The position numbers were made by a program, and so were the translations under genes. From assembly GCF_037975245.1 (NCBI RefSeq), contig NC_092568.1:23977501-24041500 (forward strand): a stretch of DNA of 64,000 nt. Direction: 5' to 3'. Under the pieces are notes generated by a model. It was not told the origin of the DNA. It worked only from the letters and a program-made list of their open reading frames with translations, and searched no databases. This document shows, in pieces, positions 26,392 through 39,900 of the stretch; the stretch's first letter is position 1, and every line of letters starts with the position of its first letter. Source of the DNA: Apostichopus japonicus. Its lineage: Eukaryota; Echinodermata; Holothuroidea; Aspidochirotida; Stichopodidae.

Positions 26392-28692
26392 TAAACACAC
26401 ATGACTTTTAACACAATATAATCACATTGAAATTACTTTCATATTATAGATTCCTTTTAATATACAGCCTCAATAATTTAGTTTACTTTATACAACACTG
26501 TTAGACCACCAGTGAAGGCCGCCATCAGTTTCATCATCACCTTACAGCATAACTCTTACTTAGAAAGAAGAATGTAATATGTACAATAAGAGAGATTTAG
26601 GTCACCGATGTATTCCAAAACCAACATAGTTCCTACTTTATCATCTTGTGCGGATCCAGAGATGAAATCGGGTGCTTGAGCTCTGCATGTGCATGAATGA
26701 AAGAAGTGGCATCTCATCTGTGTGTGCATTCTGTAAAGATCGAAGGAAATAGAAACTTTGAATTTGTGCTCCAACCTGACAGATTTTTTAATCCCTTCCC
26801 CTCCCCTTCCTCTCCCTCCCAACCAACTATTACTCAAACCGAGACTGAGATCTAAATCGATCAAAACATCTTAGGGGAAAAAATTTACGCCATCATCAAG
26901 TTTTTACATCCTTCATGGAACCGAAACCCTCGTAATTATTAGTTGAAAAAAAAAAGCAGATAATACAAACATAAAATATGACTGAACCAAAAAACAGATC
27001 GAAATTACATCCAGTATTCGTTTTATTCTCCAGACATTTATATCGAGAATAGCTGGGGGGGGGGGGGGGAGTGTGGGAGGAAGGATTGATAATATGTGAT
27101 GTCAAATTTGTCTCCAAGCTGTCAAGAGACTGCTAATTAACCTTGATATGTGACGATGTCGAATTTTGATATTGATGAGGATCCTGCAATATGAGATAAT
27201 GCACACAGACTATGCACACTCTATCAGTCAAGCAAAGATTCATATTAACCGGACCCCTATCTCTCTCTCTCTCTCTCTTCTTGGTCATTAAACTACATCC
27301 TTACGATGCAAACCTTCCTGCTATTGACAGAGCTATTCAATGCACTCTAGACGTATTCATATATCGAAAGAACATTCACAAGGTCATGTGCAAAAGTCAA
27401 GTTTTTTAAAGTTTTGTCCTCTGCCGAAATGGTTAGAGAATTTAACGACATCCATAACTATTACATAAATCTTCATCTTTTATTCTCTGCCTCAGAACAT
27501 TTATAAGAGCTGAAAAACTCTCTTTAATGAACCCAACAGTACATTCAGCAAAGAGGAAACCAAATAACCACACCGATGTCAACAATGATGATAGGTGTAT
27601 GAATGATGCTACTAGCTGTCTGCAGACAGACAGACAGACAGATAGACAGACAGACACAGCAAAATATCTTGAAAAATTGCGTAGCAAAATGTTTATGATA
27701 CCGATATAACCCCTACAATTGGTACGTTGGTTTAGTCAAATAGAGAAAACAGATATTTCAAGGAGACTTATCCTTTCAGAGAGTTCTATATAGAGAAGTA
27801 AGAGTACGGTATGCTAAGACAAGAAGAGGCAGGTAAGTATCAATGCTGCCAGCTATCAGTTGCTTATATATGGCTAAAGCATATATCATAGGATATGTCA
27901 AAGGGTTACATATTAGGGATATATATTGGTAGTTAAGAGTGCAATAAATATGTGGAGATAGGTAAGTAGTAGTAGTAGTGCTGTCAAGTAAAGTATGAAA
28001 ACATTGCACAATATCAGATATATGGATAAGGAATAACATGTAATATATAAGGTTACCAAGAAATGGCATGTACTGTATGGGTGGGTGGCTAATTGACTGC
28101 ATGGAAATATGTGGAGATGGAGTAAACCATATTAGAGGTTCAATTAAATGATAAACATCAGCACTATTAAAGGACTCAGGTTTATGCAGAGGAATTTATT
28201 ACAAAGGTTTCTTATTATTGAAATAGTTATAGTGTACATCAAAATATGTGGAGATAGGTTAGTGGTACAGCTGCTATTTAAACAAAGGTATTATAATACT
28301 GAGGTTAGGCACATGATGAAAGGAATATATACTCTATGGTGAGCTTTTTTACTCATTAATTAAGATCATGAAAGATTTCCAATTATGGGAATGTTTAGAT
28401 AGTCAGAGTGTTGTAATGATGCTAATGATATTCAAAGATAGGTAAGCAAGATCTAGTACCATAATCACATTTTCATTAAGACCAGCTTATTCTCAAAGGC
28501 AAGCTATTGATATTCTGAAAACCCCAAATGAAATTCCCATTTAAATTAGAGACTGTAGGATATGAAGCAGCAATATGCAGACATGCCCATTTACCAAACA
28601 AAGAGTCATGAAATAATATGTAATATAAATAGCCAGTAGTCATCTTAGGATAATATTTAACAGAGCCCTATGCTCTGATCTTCCATCAGAAA
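26391..28692. other. non-coding stretch with microsatellites
   Basis: No exon supported. Poly(G) at 27055-27069, (CT)n at about 27261-27279, and (CAGA)n at about 27620-27655. From 27825 to 28445 a word like AAATATGTGGAGATAGG recurs (27946, 28105, 28242; weaker at 27825 and 28432), suggesting a degenerate ~150-bp repeat. Confidence 0.5.
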
Positions 28693-28887
28693 TTAAAATT
28701 CTTTGCTATCCATATTCTGTCCATATTCACTCATAGGGTACACGGGCGCTTCACAGTCAGAGCTGTACAGCACGCAGTGCGACGACACCTTCGAGAATTC
28801 CAGGTTCTCTCCGCTTTCAAATAATCCTGTCAGAGCATGATGGAAAGTATCGGGGAACATGATCCAATGCGGAAAAATTAGAAACAT
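28693..28887 (-). CDS. candidate exon, unidentified (minus strand)
   Basis: I do not recognise it. The minus strand is open from an ATG at 28887 to a TAA at 28693 (64 codons). The second half is G+C-rich with many C- or G-ending codons (TCG, GCG, CCC, GTG), unlike the flanks. Two CAG acceptors are possible: one (about 28900) just before the ATG, preceded by an in-frame stop, and one (CTCTGACAG, about 28831) inside the frame. The second would make this a terminal coding exon of about 45 codons, rich in Ser, Cys, Tyr and acidic residues. No donor is obvious before the stop. It could be a terminal exon, a short ORF in a UTR, or chance. Confidence 0.3.
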   Translation of the reverse strand: MFLIFPHWIMFPDTFHHALTGLFESGENLEFSKVSSHCVLYSSDCEAPVYPMSEYGQNMDSKEF

Positions 28888-31800
28888 TTTTTATCCTGCA
28901 GTGATTGAATGCTCTAATTACCAGGATATGAATCCTTCCAAACAGGCAAAGGTAAATTACTATCCTTGACTGAGGGAACCAAACCCAATGACGACGGTGC
29001 AGGCATCTGAGAACGGATTCCTTAAATCACCTCCAAGAAAGATTTAAAACTTTGCATCATGTCTGAGCCCTGAAATTCCGTCCTCTTAATTTTCTCGCTT
29101 CGACGGAGACCGAGAGAGATTGGTTTATGTTGAGGTAAAGTTTTTTAGGTCACATAGAAGTAGTTAGCATGGAAACAAAGTTTTGAATTATTTTCATGCT
29201 TTAAAGGGATATGATCAAGATGAACGAAATAAAAAAAGACAACAACGTTACAAAAAAAAATAAAACAGACATCTGCTCCAAATATATTTTTATGCCGGTT
29301 TTGAAGTTGCTCTATGAGATGAGGAGAGCTAGATTGAATGTTAGGGATACATAAATGGGCAATACCTTATCGATACTTAACTCCTATCAAAAATATTATT
29401 AGTTTGACTAGTCAAGTTTTACTGCAAAGAAATTTCCTAGATCTTTTAACCTGATGAAAACCGTATTTTTACAAAGTCCGTCTATAGTCATTGACAAAAC
29501 TTTCCGAATTGATCGGAACTTTTTTGTACTTGTCATATAAAAAAAAACATAACGGTGCAATTCCCGACAATGAACATTATTCATAGAATGAATTTGACCC
29601 GCTGTGGAAGTTCACTTGAAAATAAACCCAACATCCTACTTCTCCCACCCTTTCCCTCCCCCCCCCCCTCCTCCCCTATAAAAGGCTGTTAAAGTCTGAA
29701 TAAAAATACAAACTTGACTGAAAACAGCTACAATGAAGGACAAATGCCAAGAAAATAGTTGTTGAAATTGTTTAGAATGCTTCAAAAATTTCTTTAATGA
29801 CTGTTGGCAACTATCCTTTAGCAGATATCTCAAAGAAAGGAAGAAGAATTGACGTCACAATAAAATCAAGTCCTTGTTGAAGATGTCTTTAAGAGAAACT
29901 AATGCCAGGGAAGAAATCTGTATCAAAACTTGTGACTGTCAAAGCTCTCCTTTAAGCCTCTAAATAATTTGCAAAACCTATAAAACAGAAGTTTGCCTGC
30001 TTGGTTTAAAACTAGGCCAACAAGATCATTGTTAAAGTATACGTTGTTTTTGAGTCTCAAGATGTTTTTTCTTGCATCTCGAGGCAAAGCTGTCTCGATC
30101 AATATTTAAAGTTTGATGGAAACCCGGATATTAAGAGTTGATAAAATGATTGGAACTCCAAGCACTCCCACCGTTGAAATTGAATAAAACAATTCACCCA
30201 CAGGGCTGGCAAAGACTCGTGCAGTGCCAGCTTTCTTTTTGTTTGGTTTATCAAAGATTTGTCACCAAATTTATTAAGAAATCACTGAAGGATATCATGT
30301 TACTATTGATCTCCACTTCAGGATCTCTATCGAAGAGGTTTATTTGATGCTTGATAATTTTTTGGGGGCAAAAATCTGTCAAATAATTTCATACCAATAT
30401 GTACTTGTGCTACAATTATCAAAAAATACATTTTTAAATCCTTGCTGTTTGAATTGTCGGTTATAATTCCCTCTCCCCACCCACCCTCCCAACACTGCAG
30501 GGACAGAGTAAGTCTTTATAGGTCACCAAAAAACTTTCACAGCATTGATTAACATGCAGGCATGACGCTGACATAGGCAACAATTCCTTCAGCATTGAAC
30601 ATTGGTCTAACTCTATCTGGCCCCATGCCCCTCTTCCACTCTCAACTCCCCCTCTCTCCCCCTCCCATAGGTTTGTAAAGGGGGACTCTCAAACCTATGT
30701 TGGAGTCCCTGAGTAAGCAAGCTTCTGAAAATTCATAGCTTTTTAATCTGAGAAATGTAACAACACTTGAATCATATTCGGGAGTGTACACATTATCTAA
30801 ATTTACATACAAATTTGAATACCAGCAAAATTGATAGTTTTCAATTTCAAATTCTCGTAAATGATTCTGGTATTGTGCTTTTAACTTCTCAAATGCATTG
30901 TAGAGATTTCAAGTTTCAGTTAATAACTAAAGAAAATATAAAGAAAAAAGTTCCGTGGAGCAACCCGCATTTTGCACTCAGCACACCGACGTGAATTAAT
31001 TGCTTTTTTGCAATTGTTGAGTACACAAACAACACCATAGTTAGCTAATAATAATTGAATACTGGAAAACCATCAGGTTTTTGTCCACACATAAATGACT
31101 GAGCATAAAAGACCATTTATTAAAAATTTGTTGCCACCTGTCACAACATGGTAATACTTTAAACAGCAGACCGGCCTTGGTTTAATAATTATGCTCTCTG
31201 TTGCTAGGGAAATTATACAGTGTCTCCAGAATTATTATGCAGTAAAGTGAATACTATTTCCTTTGTTTTCTCCACTAATAGAGTAATCTACAGGGTAATT
31301 TGTGAATAAATGACCAGGGGGTTGTTCCATAACAAATCCCTGACACGACAGCCTAATAGATACAGTACAGTGAGTACCGTGGAATAAAACCATCTAGTTG
31401 GACTTTAGTCGGCAAGGTTTCACATCTCAGAGATATTATTAATATCTGAGTTACAAAAAACAGATGAGAATGTAACCAGTTGTTAGCACAATACTGGTTT
31501 ATATACAAAGCAGGCAGGCTTCAAGTGATGCAGTGACATCATCATAATAATACTGTAAATACAGAGCATTTTGAATTGAATTGGATAAAAAAATATGTGT
31601 TTCAAACTTATATCAAATTTTCAGTCCTTATTATAGCGTATTGGAAATAGTAGATCAACAATGAACCGTTAAAAATGAAAGTATGATAATATATGTTTAA
31701 AATAGTTTAATAAAACACATTTCCACACATATATCCACACAATGAAACCCTCCAGACAGATATTGCCTCAGTGATTTTTAGTAATAAATTATTCCTTCAT

Positions 31801-31920
31801 AACTTGTTTACCATAATATACAAGTGAAATGTATATAGTCTTTGTAAATTTACAATATTATTTCACTTGCAAAGCAGTCTGTTTGATTTATAAGAGCTTA
31901 TCCGTGAATGCATACAGATA
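28888..31920. other. non-coding stretch
   Basis: No exon supported. Poly(C) at 29658-29668 and C-rich DNA near 30470-30490 and 30620-30665. Confidence 0.6.
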
Positions 31921-32080
31921 TTAAGCATAACTAGGAAATGGGACGGCCCCCAGAAGACTCTTCTGACTTGGTACTGATGAACTCAGCCAGGATGGAGATA
32001 TATTTACATCGTTCAATTTAATGTTGTCGTGGAAGTAGATCTGCCGCTGATCAACCGTCCCGGTTTCGGTGACCTCTGAC
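31921..32080 (-). CDS. candidate terminal coding exon, unidentified (minus strand)
   Basis: I do not recognise the family. On the minus strand an AG at 32082-32081 opens a 160-nt segment that reads through 52 sense codons to a TAA at 31921-31923. Codons are balanced (GTC ACC GAA ACC GGG ACG...), and the segment is much richer in G+C than its flanks. The peptide is polar and Ser/Thr-rich with an acidic/aromatic middle and ends in a Phe-Pro-Ser-Tyr-Ala tail. An in-frame TGA just upstream (32086-32088) means it must be entered by splicing, but the pyrimidine tract there is weak. The exon needs two bases from its predecessor, which the candidate at 33185-33280 would supply. The pairing is inference. 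Confidence 0.35.
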
Positions 32081-33184
32081 CTGCTTCAATAGCATTCCTC
32101 AGACGTGCTCAGATTCATTAATCAGCAATGTACATATATATAGATCATGGGTACGTATCATGTATACATGATCATCTTGGAAAGTAGCCTGTAGTCACAG
32201 GATTTTATCAAGCGGTTGTAATCAAAACCATTGACATTCTTGTACAGTTTGATGTTTTGTATTCCAATGTGGCAAAGTGTTTGTTGAGAACTATCTTTGG
32301 TTATAATTAATGTTTGACAAGGTTAGGTTTAAGCTCCAACTTCTTTAGTCTATTTGTGTCATGCACATATTCTTCAAAACATATAAACACAACATTATGG
32401 TTTTTTCTTGTATATTAAGTGCCATTCTGCCTTACAATGAAAGATGACAATTTTCAACTTTTCTTGTGAAAGCATGTGCCATTCACTTACAATTATTAAT
32501 GTGTAGTTATACCTCGTAAGGCATAGTTGAAATGTTGATATATTTATTGAAATTAGAATGGAACATATTTTCTTTAGAGAAAATGTGGAATTGTTGAATT
32601 TTAAGTCACCAAAAATATGTATTAATGAAGAATTAAGATTAAGTTAACTGTATCAATTCATCATTTTGAAGAAATAACAATCTTTCTTTTTCAAAAACAG
32701 ACAATCACATTTGAACAGCAAACATCTAGACATTTCCATATTCACTTCCCCTTCACTCATAACATATATTTACTTTGATAATTTAATTGTTTTTATTATT
32801 TTATTCTTCCATTGACTGATACTTACGTTAATAATTGCATCTTCCCAATGAAGAAAAAAGAAGGTTGTTAAAGAAAAGACCTTCAGTCGCTTCTCTCCAA
32901 AATAATTATCTGACCAAAATATCAAAAATCAATCAAAACTGTTCAGTTTCATTTAGAAACACCAGACGTCATGGCTTCTAAGGAGACAGATTGACGTAAG
33001 TGAAATCTCAAACTTACAAGGTGATATATCATAAACTTCTGAAACAGTTTGAATACTTTCTGCACCCCGGTAAGCTAGCAGCAGGTTGTATAAATCAAAC
33101 CACATTAATCAGATTCACTTCAGTAACTGTAAAGTGCTCAATGTTCTTTATGTAGTATGAAATCTATGAAGTTCTTCATCTCAC

Positions 33185-33280
33185 CGAATACAAACACATG
33201 TGATCGTTACTGTGACGACATCACAGAAGTGTAGAAAGTAGGCTTCTTGCAAAAAGTGAAGCTCTAGGTGGTGCCACCCG
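33185..33280 (-). CDS. candidate internal exon upstream of the 31.9-kb exon (minus strand)
   Basis: On the minus strand a TCATTTGTAG acceptor (AG at 33282-33281) and a CG|GTGAGA donor (boundary 33185/33184) bracket 96 nt. They are open in one frame (1 + 31 codons + 2), giving a hydrophobic, His/Cys/Phe-rich peptide. The two leftover bases join in phase with the first base of the segment ending at 31921. The composition is odd for a soluble protein, and a one-in-three phase match can be chance. Unidentified. Confidence 0.22.
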
Positions 33281-36200
33281 CTACAAATGACCAGCGGTAA
33301 GAATGTAGCAAGTTTGACATGACAAAGACTTCCAAAGATAGCCTTTGTCCGATACTTAAGGATGATGATCCATCGGTTTGTCCGTCAGTCCGTCCATATG
33401 CATTATGTAGAGGTACATATGCATTAAATTACTGTACATAGGTTATGTACATTGAATATCCAACTATACAACTATACTATATTTCTCTTTCAGATATTAG
33501 ATAACAAATATTTGTGAAAAATGAGGGTATCGGCATAAAATCATACAAAGCAAAAAAACAAAACAAAAACCGAGAGAAAAAGTTGATATTAATTTCTTTG
33601 CTAGAGGGGAAAACATGTATCTTATGCATAATGGAATGACAGGGCTAATGATTCATCTATGTTATTGTATTACATGTGCAAGAACTATAATTCATCTCAA
33701 CCTGCCAAGTATAAATCAACTCTGTCCATAAATCCAGTTTAGAACTCTCTAGAACCATCTTCGGAAGAAACTCACAGATCAGCCAGCTCTCACTACTGCA
33801 CATAGGTCAAAGTCAATACTGTAGTATTTGGTTCTCTTGATTGGCATAGCTTCAATAACGGTAACTATGAAAAATCATCTTGCAATGATTAGTACAAGTT
33901 CAGGGTTGTAACCTAATTGTTTTACAGTGAATGGAGAATGAAGGCCTGCTGTTTGAAAACAGATCCATTGCAGCACAATAGTCTACTCAATTATTATAAT
34001 GCATGCTGTCATTGTTTGCTTAAATATCAGGTATAAGACAGTTGACACCCTACTTTGTCATAGGATATATTTGTTTGTAGAAATCAACTGAAATTTGATG
34101 TAACCACAATTAGCCAATTACCAGAATCTAATTTATGCTTTTGACAAAAATGTGAAGAAACATAGTAGAAACATTAATATTGGTATGGTTATGTTGAGAT
34201 GGCTGTATATATGTCTGTCAGTATGGTTAGTGAATAAAAATGATTTTAAATGCCTTCCTTATTGTTACTGTACAAATATGAAGAGAAAGAGATCTGTTGG
34301 TCTCTGATTCATGGTTACAAAAAAAATCCATATAACATGTTTAAGGGCAAGAAATGAAAGATGATTCTAGTTTTTGCTGTTGGTTGTTATTAACACCCAG
34401 TTGTTGATTTGCTGCTCTATCAGCTAACAGAATTGTTTTCTGTTGAAGCATTTTTTATGAACTTATATGGCAATGATGGATGTTTATCCCAATTAAGATG
34501 AGAAAGAAATAAACGTTGTAGATATTGATAGCTGTTTCATATCTTTGCAGGAACTCTTTTCAACATTCAACACTTTAATTTAGGGAAATGTTTTACCTAG
34601 TCACCTAGTTGGTGTAGAAAAGTTTTTCCCATTACAGGCAAAGTCCATGGCATATGACAACCACAATTCTAATTAAGGTTAGAATTTGATAAACTAGAAA
34701 AAAAGAATGGTCGGTCTAAATTGTACTTTTAAATAGAAGAGCATTATCCAGACAGGTTAAAGGAAGACATTAGTGTTGCAAATTTAATTTTGATGTATTG
34801 TAAACTGTTGAGGAAAACATTGCAATGCAGGTTGTAATAACCATTTTTTTTTTTTTTTTTTAAAGATATGACCCTTTAAATTCCGGAGGCTCATCAATCA
34901 CAGTGGCTGGCCTACCTCATCTAAGATATTTACGACTTCATATAGAACACAATCATATCTCAATAGGCAAACATTTATGATCTCAAAATGACTTGTTTAT
35001 AATATATTAAAAATTGCCAAGCTAAGACAACATATGGTGTTGAATGTCATCTATGGGTGCTCTGTTGTTTATGCCGTTGAAAGGACAAATTTTGGTTTAG
35101 CAATTAGAATGTTTAAAACATTGGATTGAAATTAACGTTTTAGACAGGTCTGCAATGAGGAGCTGACATTATCATCAAATTTTAGCCTTAAAGGAGCATT
35201 CCAGAGATTTAACATATATTTTAAACATAGATAAGATTTACTGAGACAATTAACAAGCTATGAAGCTATTTGGTGAAACTAGTAGCATTGAACAGCATTG
35301 GCAACAGTTTGCTTTCTCATGGGACTTATAGGGTGGACGTCATAGCATAATGCAAAGACATCTGTGACTATAACAGAATCTGGAATATTCCCTTCCAAAC
35401 CACTGCAGTACTTGTAAAGAAAAACTGGCAACTGACGATTCCATTAGTATCATCCTTGACACCATACGTAGTACTATAGTCACATATATCCCTAGCTGTG
35501 TGATATGACTGATGTATATACTGTACCAATGTACTATGCAATGTAATATTTAAGGATTTATTCCACACAGCAAGGTAAATATAACTGAATTTGATAATAG
35601 CTACTTGCTTGATTTCAAGGTATAATACCCTTACATGTTAATTTATTGCTCATCTATTCAGGTGAGAACATTTTCCAGTTAGTTGAATAATTATACTTAT
35701 AAAGGTAGGACTCAATCTATGCAAACACAAATGGGAATGAAAATTCTGTACAATTGTATGATTGCCATAACAACCAAGCAGGGAATGCTAAAGTAGTTTT
35801 ATCCGGCATCCACTGAGGTTTAAATTTGGCACTGTCGGTAAAATATGATAAATATCCGAAAGGGAGGCTATTTGAGTGACTTCATTAAAGATCAAAGAGC
35901 CACAGAGATTTGATTGTTGCACTGAGATTTTCATTTTTTTGAAACAGTAGAAAGAAAATTAAAGAACTCTGGCCTGTCAAAAAACCATCTGCAATTTTCA
36001 CACTTCACAAACTCTTTCACAGATGAGATAAATTTATGATGCAATCATAAGCAATTGCGCTTATATACGTTTGTTCAGAATAACAACATTTTTATTGTAT
36101 TTTTATAACCCATACAAATAGGTTTTACTTTTAAATTTCTTCATGAACATTGCACAAGTACAAGAAATTTGGTTGTTTATTTGGATAAGGCTGAGGACCG

Positions 36201-36840
36201 TAGCAAAGGGAGGGTGAGGGGAGGTGTGGGGGGGGGGGAGGGAGGGTAGAGGATGAGGGGACTAGAAAGGAGTACATGAAATGAAGAACTCAGTGTACAG
36301 TGAAGGTAACACTTATATACAATATGGTAAGCCCATAGCAACCTCTGCATACTGCAAACCCCATAAACAACACAGACCTGCAAGATATGGTTAATCTTCC
36401 TATATTTGTGGGCAGATCTGTGAATACAGGTGTATTGGTCTTGATCAGAAAGCTCGTTTTACCTCGAAAAATCCAGAATCTCTTTCTCTCCTGCTTTATA
36501 GTTTCCCCTCAGAAAGAAGAATCTGTTTTGCGATTTTCTTAGAAGTCCCACACTTAAGAATATTTATATCTCCATCACAGTCTTGTACACGGAATAAACA
36601 TGAAGGATCTTTGTTGCAAATTACAGTCATTTTAATTGCTAATTCTGGGAATGGAGGTCACCTTATTATAAACCTGACTACATACAGAGCAGTCTGCATT
36701 GATTGCAGTGAGCTACTGGTAAACACATAATGAAGTAAAGTACCAATCAGTACTATAGCTGAATCTAAACGTTACTCCATTCATCTTTGTACAAAATGGT
36801 GGAGTTGGGGAAAATTCTAATGGTTGTCTGGTCATCCGAG
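33281..36840. other. non-coding stretch
   Basis: No well-supported exon. Poly(A/T) at 34845-34863, poly(G) at 36228-36238. A minus-strand frame at 35368-35568 has a coding-like middle but no good donor. Confidence 0.55.
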
Positions 36841-36914
36841 ATGCCAAAATTTCTGTTCAGACAACCCAAATCAGCTGTGGAGGTTATCGGCAGATGACAA
36901 GTTGTTTATGTCGA
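36841..36914 (+). CDS. candidate exon with an R-type-lectin-like QxW motif
   Basis: Between an acceptor-like CATCCGAG (AG at 36839-36840) and the donor CGAG|GTACAT (boundary 36914/36915) lie 74 nt. One frame holds two Cys and the motif Asn-Pro-Asn-Gln-Leu-Trp followed by Arg-Leu-Ser-Ala-Asp-Asp. In ricin-B-type (R-type) lectin repeats a Gln-x-Trp in this setting, preceded by Cys and followed by a short strand, is the core signature. An in-frame TAA at 36818-36820 shows it would have to be spliced. I found no partner exon nearby and the acceptor is weak, so it may be a decayed exon or chance. Confidence 0.25.
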
Positions 36915-39900
36915 GGTACATACATCTCCATCTCCATCTCCATCCCTCTCACTTCTATATCTTGATAATCAAAGGAAAACTGCAACTTTCTTTCCACTCA
37001 CATGAGAATCATTATATTGACAGCAATGTGTAGTATTAATTTGATACAAGATTACATATTTATGGATCAACTACTCTATTCTCTGTCATTTATACAAATT
37101 GACTTTTTGATTTTCTTTCCCCTCAGGCTAGAGCGAGAAACATCAGTTTGTAACATAAAGTCAACTTGGTTAATTTTAGTGAATATCCACATCAGTCAAC
37201 ATTTGCCATAAAAAAAACTGTTTTATTCCTTCTTTTCTTAAAATTATTTATTGAGGATCGAATGTTGCTGAGAAATCATCGGATTTTGACGTAAACAGCG
37301 ACTGTGTTTCCACGTCCATTTAATTGAGTCTATGGAACTACAAAACCTTCAAAATTGTTTGTCTGTATTTCAATAAATCCACCAGTGTGACTCTGTTAAT
37401 GTCATCATCGTCTGCATGTTTTGTCAATACATGTACATTAACAGACAAACAGAATGTGGAAAGATTCCATCAGGAGATCTCTTAACATTCATTTGCGAAG
37501 TTCAGATACGAAATGGAATCCACATAAATCTTAAAGGGAATGACACTCGAAATAATCAAACAAAAATGCAATGCAACATGTCAACTTCATGTTAAATCAA
37601 ATCAACTGTTGGGTGGATTTGTTTATAATTTAATATCATTGTAGTTTACTTTCAATACAGTATCAGCTTAAGACTTTATAGTCAAAACAAATCAGTACAC
37701 ATCAGCTGATACCTCCGACTGTACATTAGATTAATTTGCAGAGAGCAAGTTTTTGTTCAAATTTTGTGTAACAATTTTTTTTTATGGTTACTGTGTACAA
37801 AACCTGCAACATACAGTATCCGTATAGGGCAATTCACCCATGTTGCATCTACAGCATTTTGTTTATAATAATTAAGCCATACTGGATAAATAATATCCTC
37901 TAATTCAAATTTGTAAAATTTTGAGACAAAAGAGTCTTTTATAGACTATATAATAGCAAAGGAAAATGGAACAGTGAAAAACCCTACTACACCAAGGATA
38001 TCGCCTCTGTCAATTACTGACAGTACTTCAACACAACGGTTCTCTAAAACCTACCAACATCATGAAATCCTTACAAACATGTTGATCACCATTTTATCAC
38101 ATCTAGAACAACTTTGCAGTCGTACTGGATAGTGTCTGAATTTGATAGACATATATATGTTTTAAGATTAACAGTTTAACTGCAGTCTGATTGATGTGTT
38201 AATTCTCTTCCACTGGGTGGATTGATATGTTCGATAAAGCTATCAACTGCTACATACAATACATACAGGTAGGACTTGTAACTTTTCAATGCTAGATTCA
38301 GATAAAAGAAAAATCCAGTTAAGTACTATCTGGCATTGTTAGGGAAAAGGTTTGTATTATATTCAAGTCAAACTAACCCTAGCCAATGAAGCTGGTGTTA
38401 TCAATCTACGCAATGCGACATATATGCAGGTACGGTAGCCGCATGATTCATACCTCATAAAGTTTTGTTGCAAATATATCTGTTTGCTCTTATGTGGGTC
38501 ATACTTGAACAAATGCTCTAGTCTACCTACACGAATGGTCAGCCCTGAAAATTTCTCTTATTCATAAAGCCAAGATCTTACAACCTGATTTAGAAAGTTC
38601 ATAGGCAGGTTATAAATTCGCGCTAAAAAGTGTGAATTATGCAAAACTGAGACCAAAAATGCATGTATCAAATAGTGGTTTCAAAAACAAGATTTATGAG
38701 GCTTTTGGGATTCGAGTCCATCGCTGGAAAGGAGTTAGGCTATAGTTATGTTTAGGAAAGTAGAAAAACAGTTCCCTTGTTCATTCATCCTCTGCATTGG
38801 ACACCCAGTATATATCGTCGGCAAATCTAGGAGGATTTTAAAAAAGGTGGAGTGATCGTTGAAGCTTACTGGGAGTGAGTGTTCCAAGCTTTAAACTTTT
38901 TTGATATTTAATTTTAAGTGCCTGATATATGAATTAATTTTAATATTTATGCTGGAAATATAAGTTCAGCTTAAAGTGGCCTATTATAATTCAGTGTGTG
39001 ATAAAATACACCCTATATTATTATAATTATGTTATTGATTAAACATGGCTGCGCTTTTAAGGCGGGTAATGTTGCCTTCGGCGATAATGATACTAATAAC
39101 ATGACAGCGGCAGTTGATTGTTTTCCATCCATTCATCATCTCAGCTCCAATACCTCTCAAGCGCGATGTTTCAAACGCTTGGTTGCTCTTTAGGGGTGAT
39201 CGAACTTAATAAATAACGTGCCACTCAGCAGGGCATGGCCTCCGTGGTAAGATTGTCACGTACAAAGTAGAAATTTATGAGATCCTTTGATATTACATTA
39301 TTATTATTATTTATAACCATCATTATTATAACATTTTTTATTGATTGTATCTGAGAAGCATGCATCTTTGTACTATGGAACCTGATATTTCATCAATTGT
39401 CCTTGAGAAGCCTCTGGTGTCTACACGCTAATTTCGTCAAATTGGAAAGTGGTCAAAGTCAAATTCATAAATTGGTTATGGTATATATACATATAGTTTC
39501 ATTGATATTCTGATGTTCTCTGTAATGGAGTGAAATGCAATGTTTTTTTGGTCTTTGCTTATGTACAGCCTGTTCAGTTCTTTCCACTACAATATCCCCA
39601 ATTGCACTTTATTCTCCCAAGCATTGTCACGTATCGTGAGCATTATTCCCCAATGATATGTACACACAAGCACCCTATGTACAACGCATGATGTACAAAC
39701 AGTACTACCAAAATGATGTTACTTGTCAATTTCACACTGATTTGTATAGTTTTAAGTAACTTATCTAGGCCGGGGGTATGTCTAATGCAAAAGTTATAAT
39801 AATAACAATAACAACAACGATTTATAATGCACATATTAAGCACAGAAAAGGGCGCTCATGGCGCAAAAGAAGTGTTTGAAAAGTACGAAACAGTACTTTC

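Noticed and set aside
27442-27709. ORFs with Cys-Leu-Ser-Val or Gln-Thr-Asp-Arg repeats on opposite strands
   Set aside because: Translation of the (CAGA)n microsatellite.
32157-32172. 16-bp perfect palindrome ATCATGTATACATGAT
   Set aside because: Short A/T-rich palindromes of this length are expected by chance in a 64-kb A/T-rich window; no duplication flanks it.
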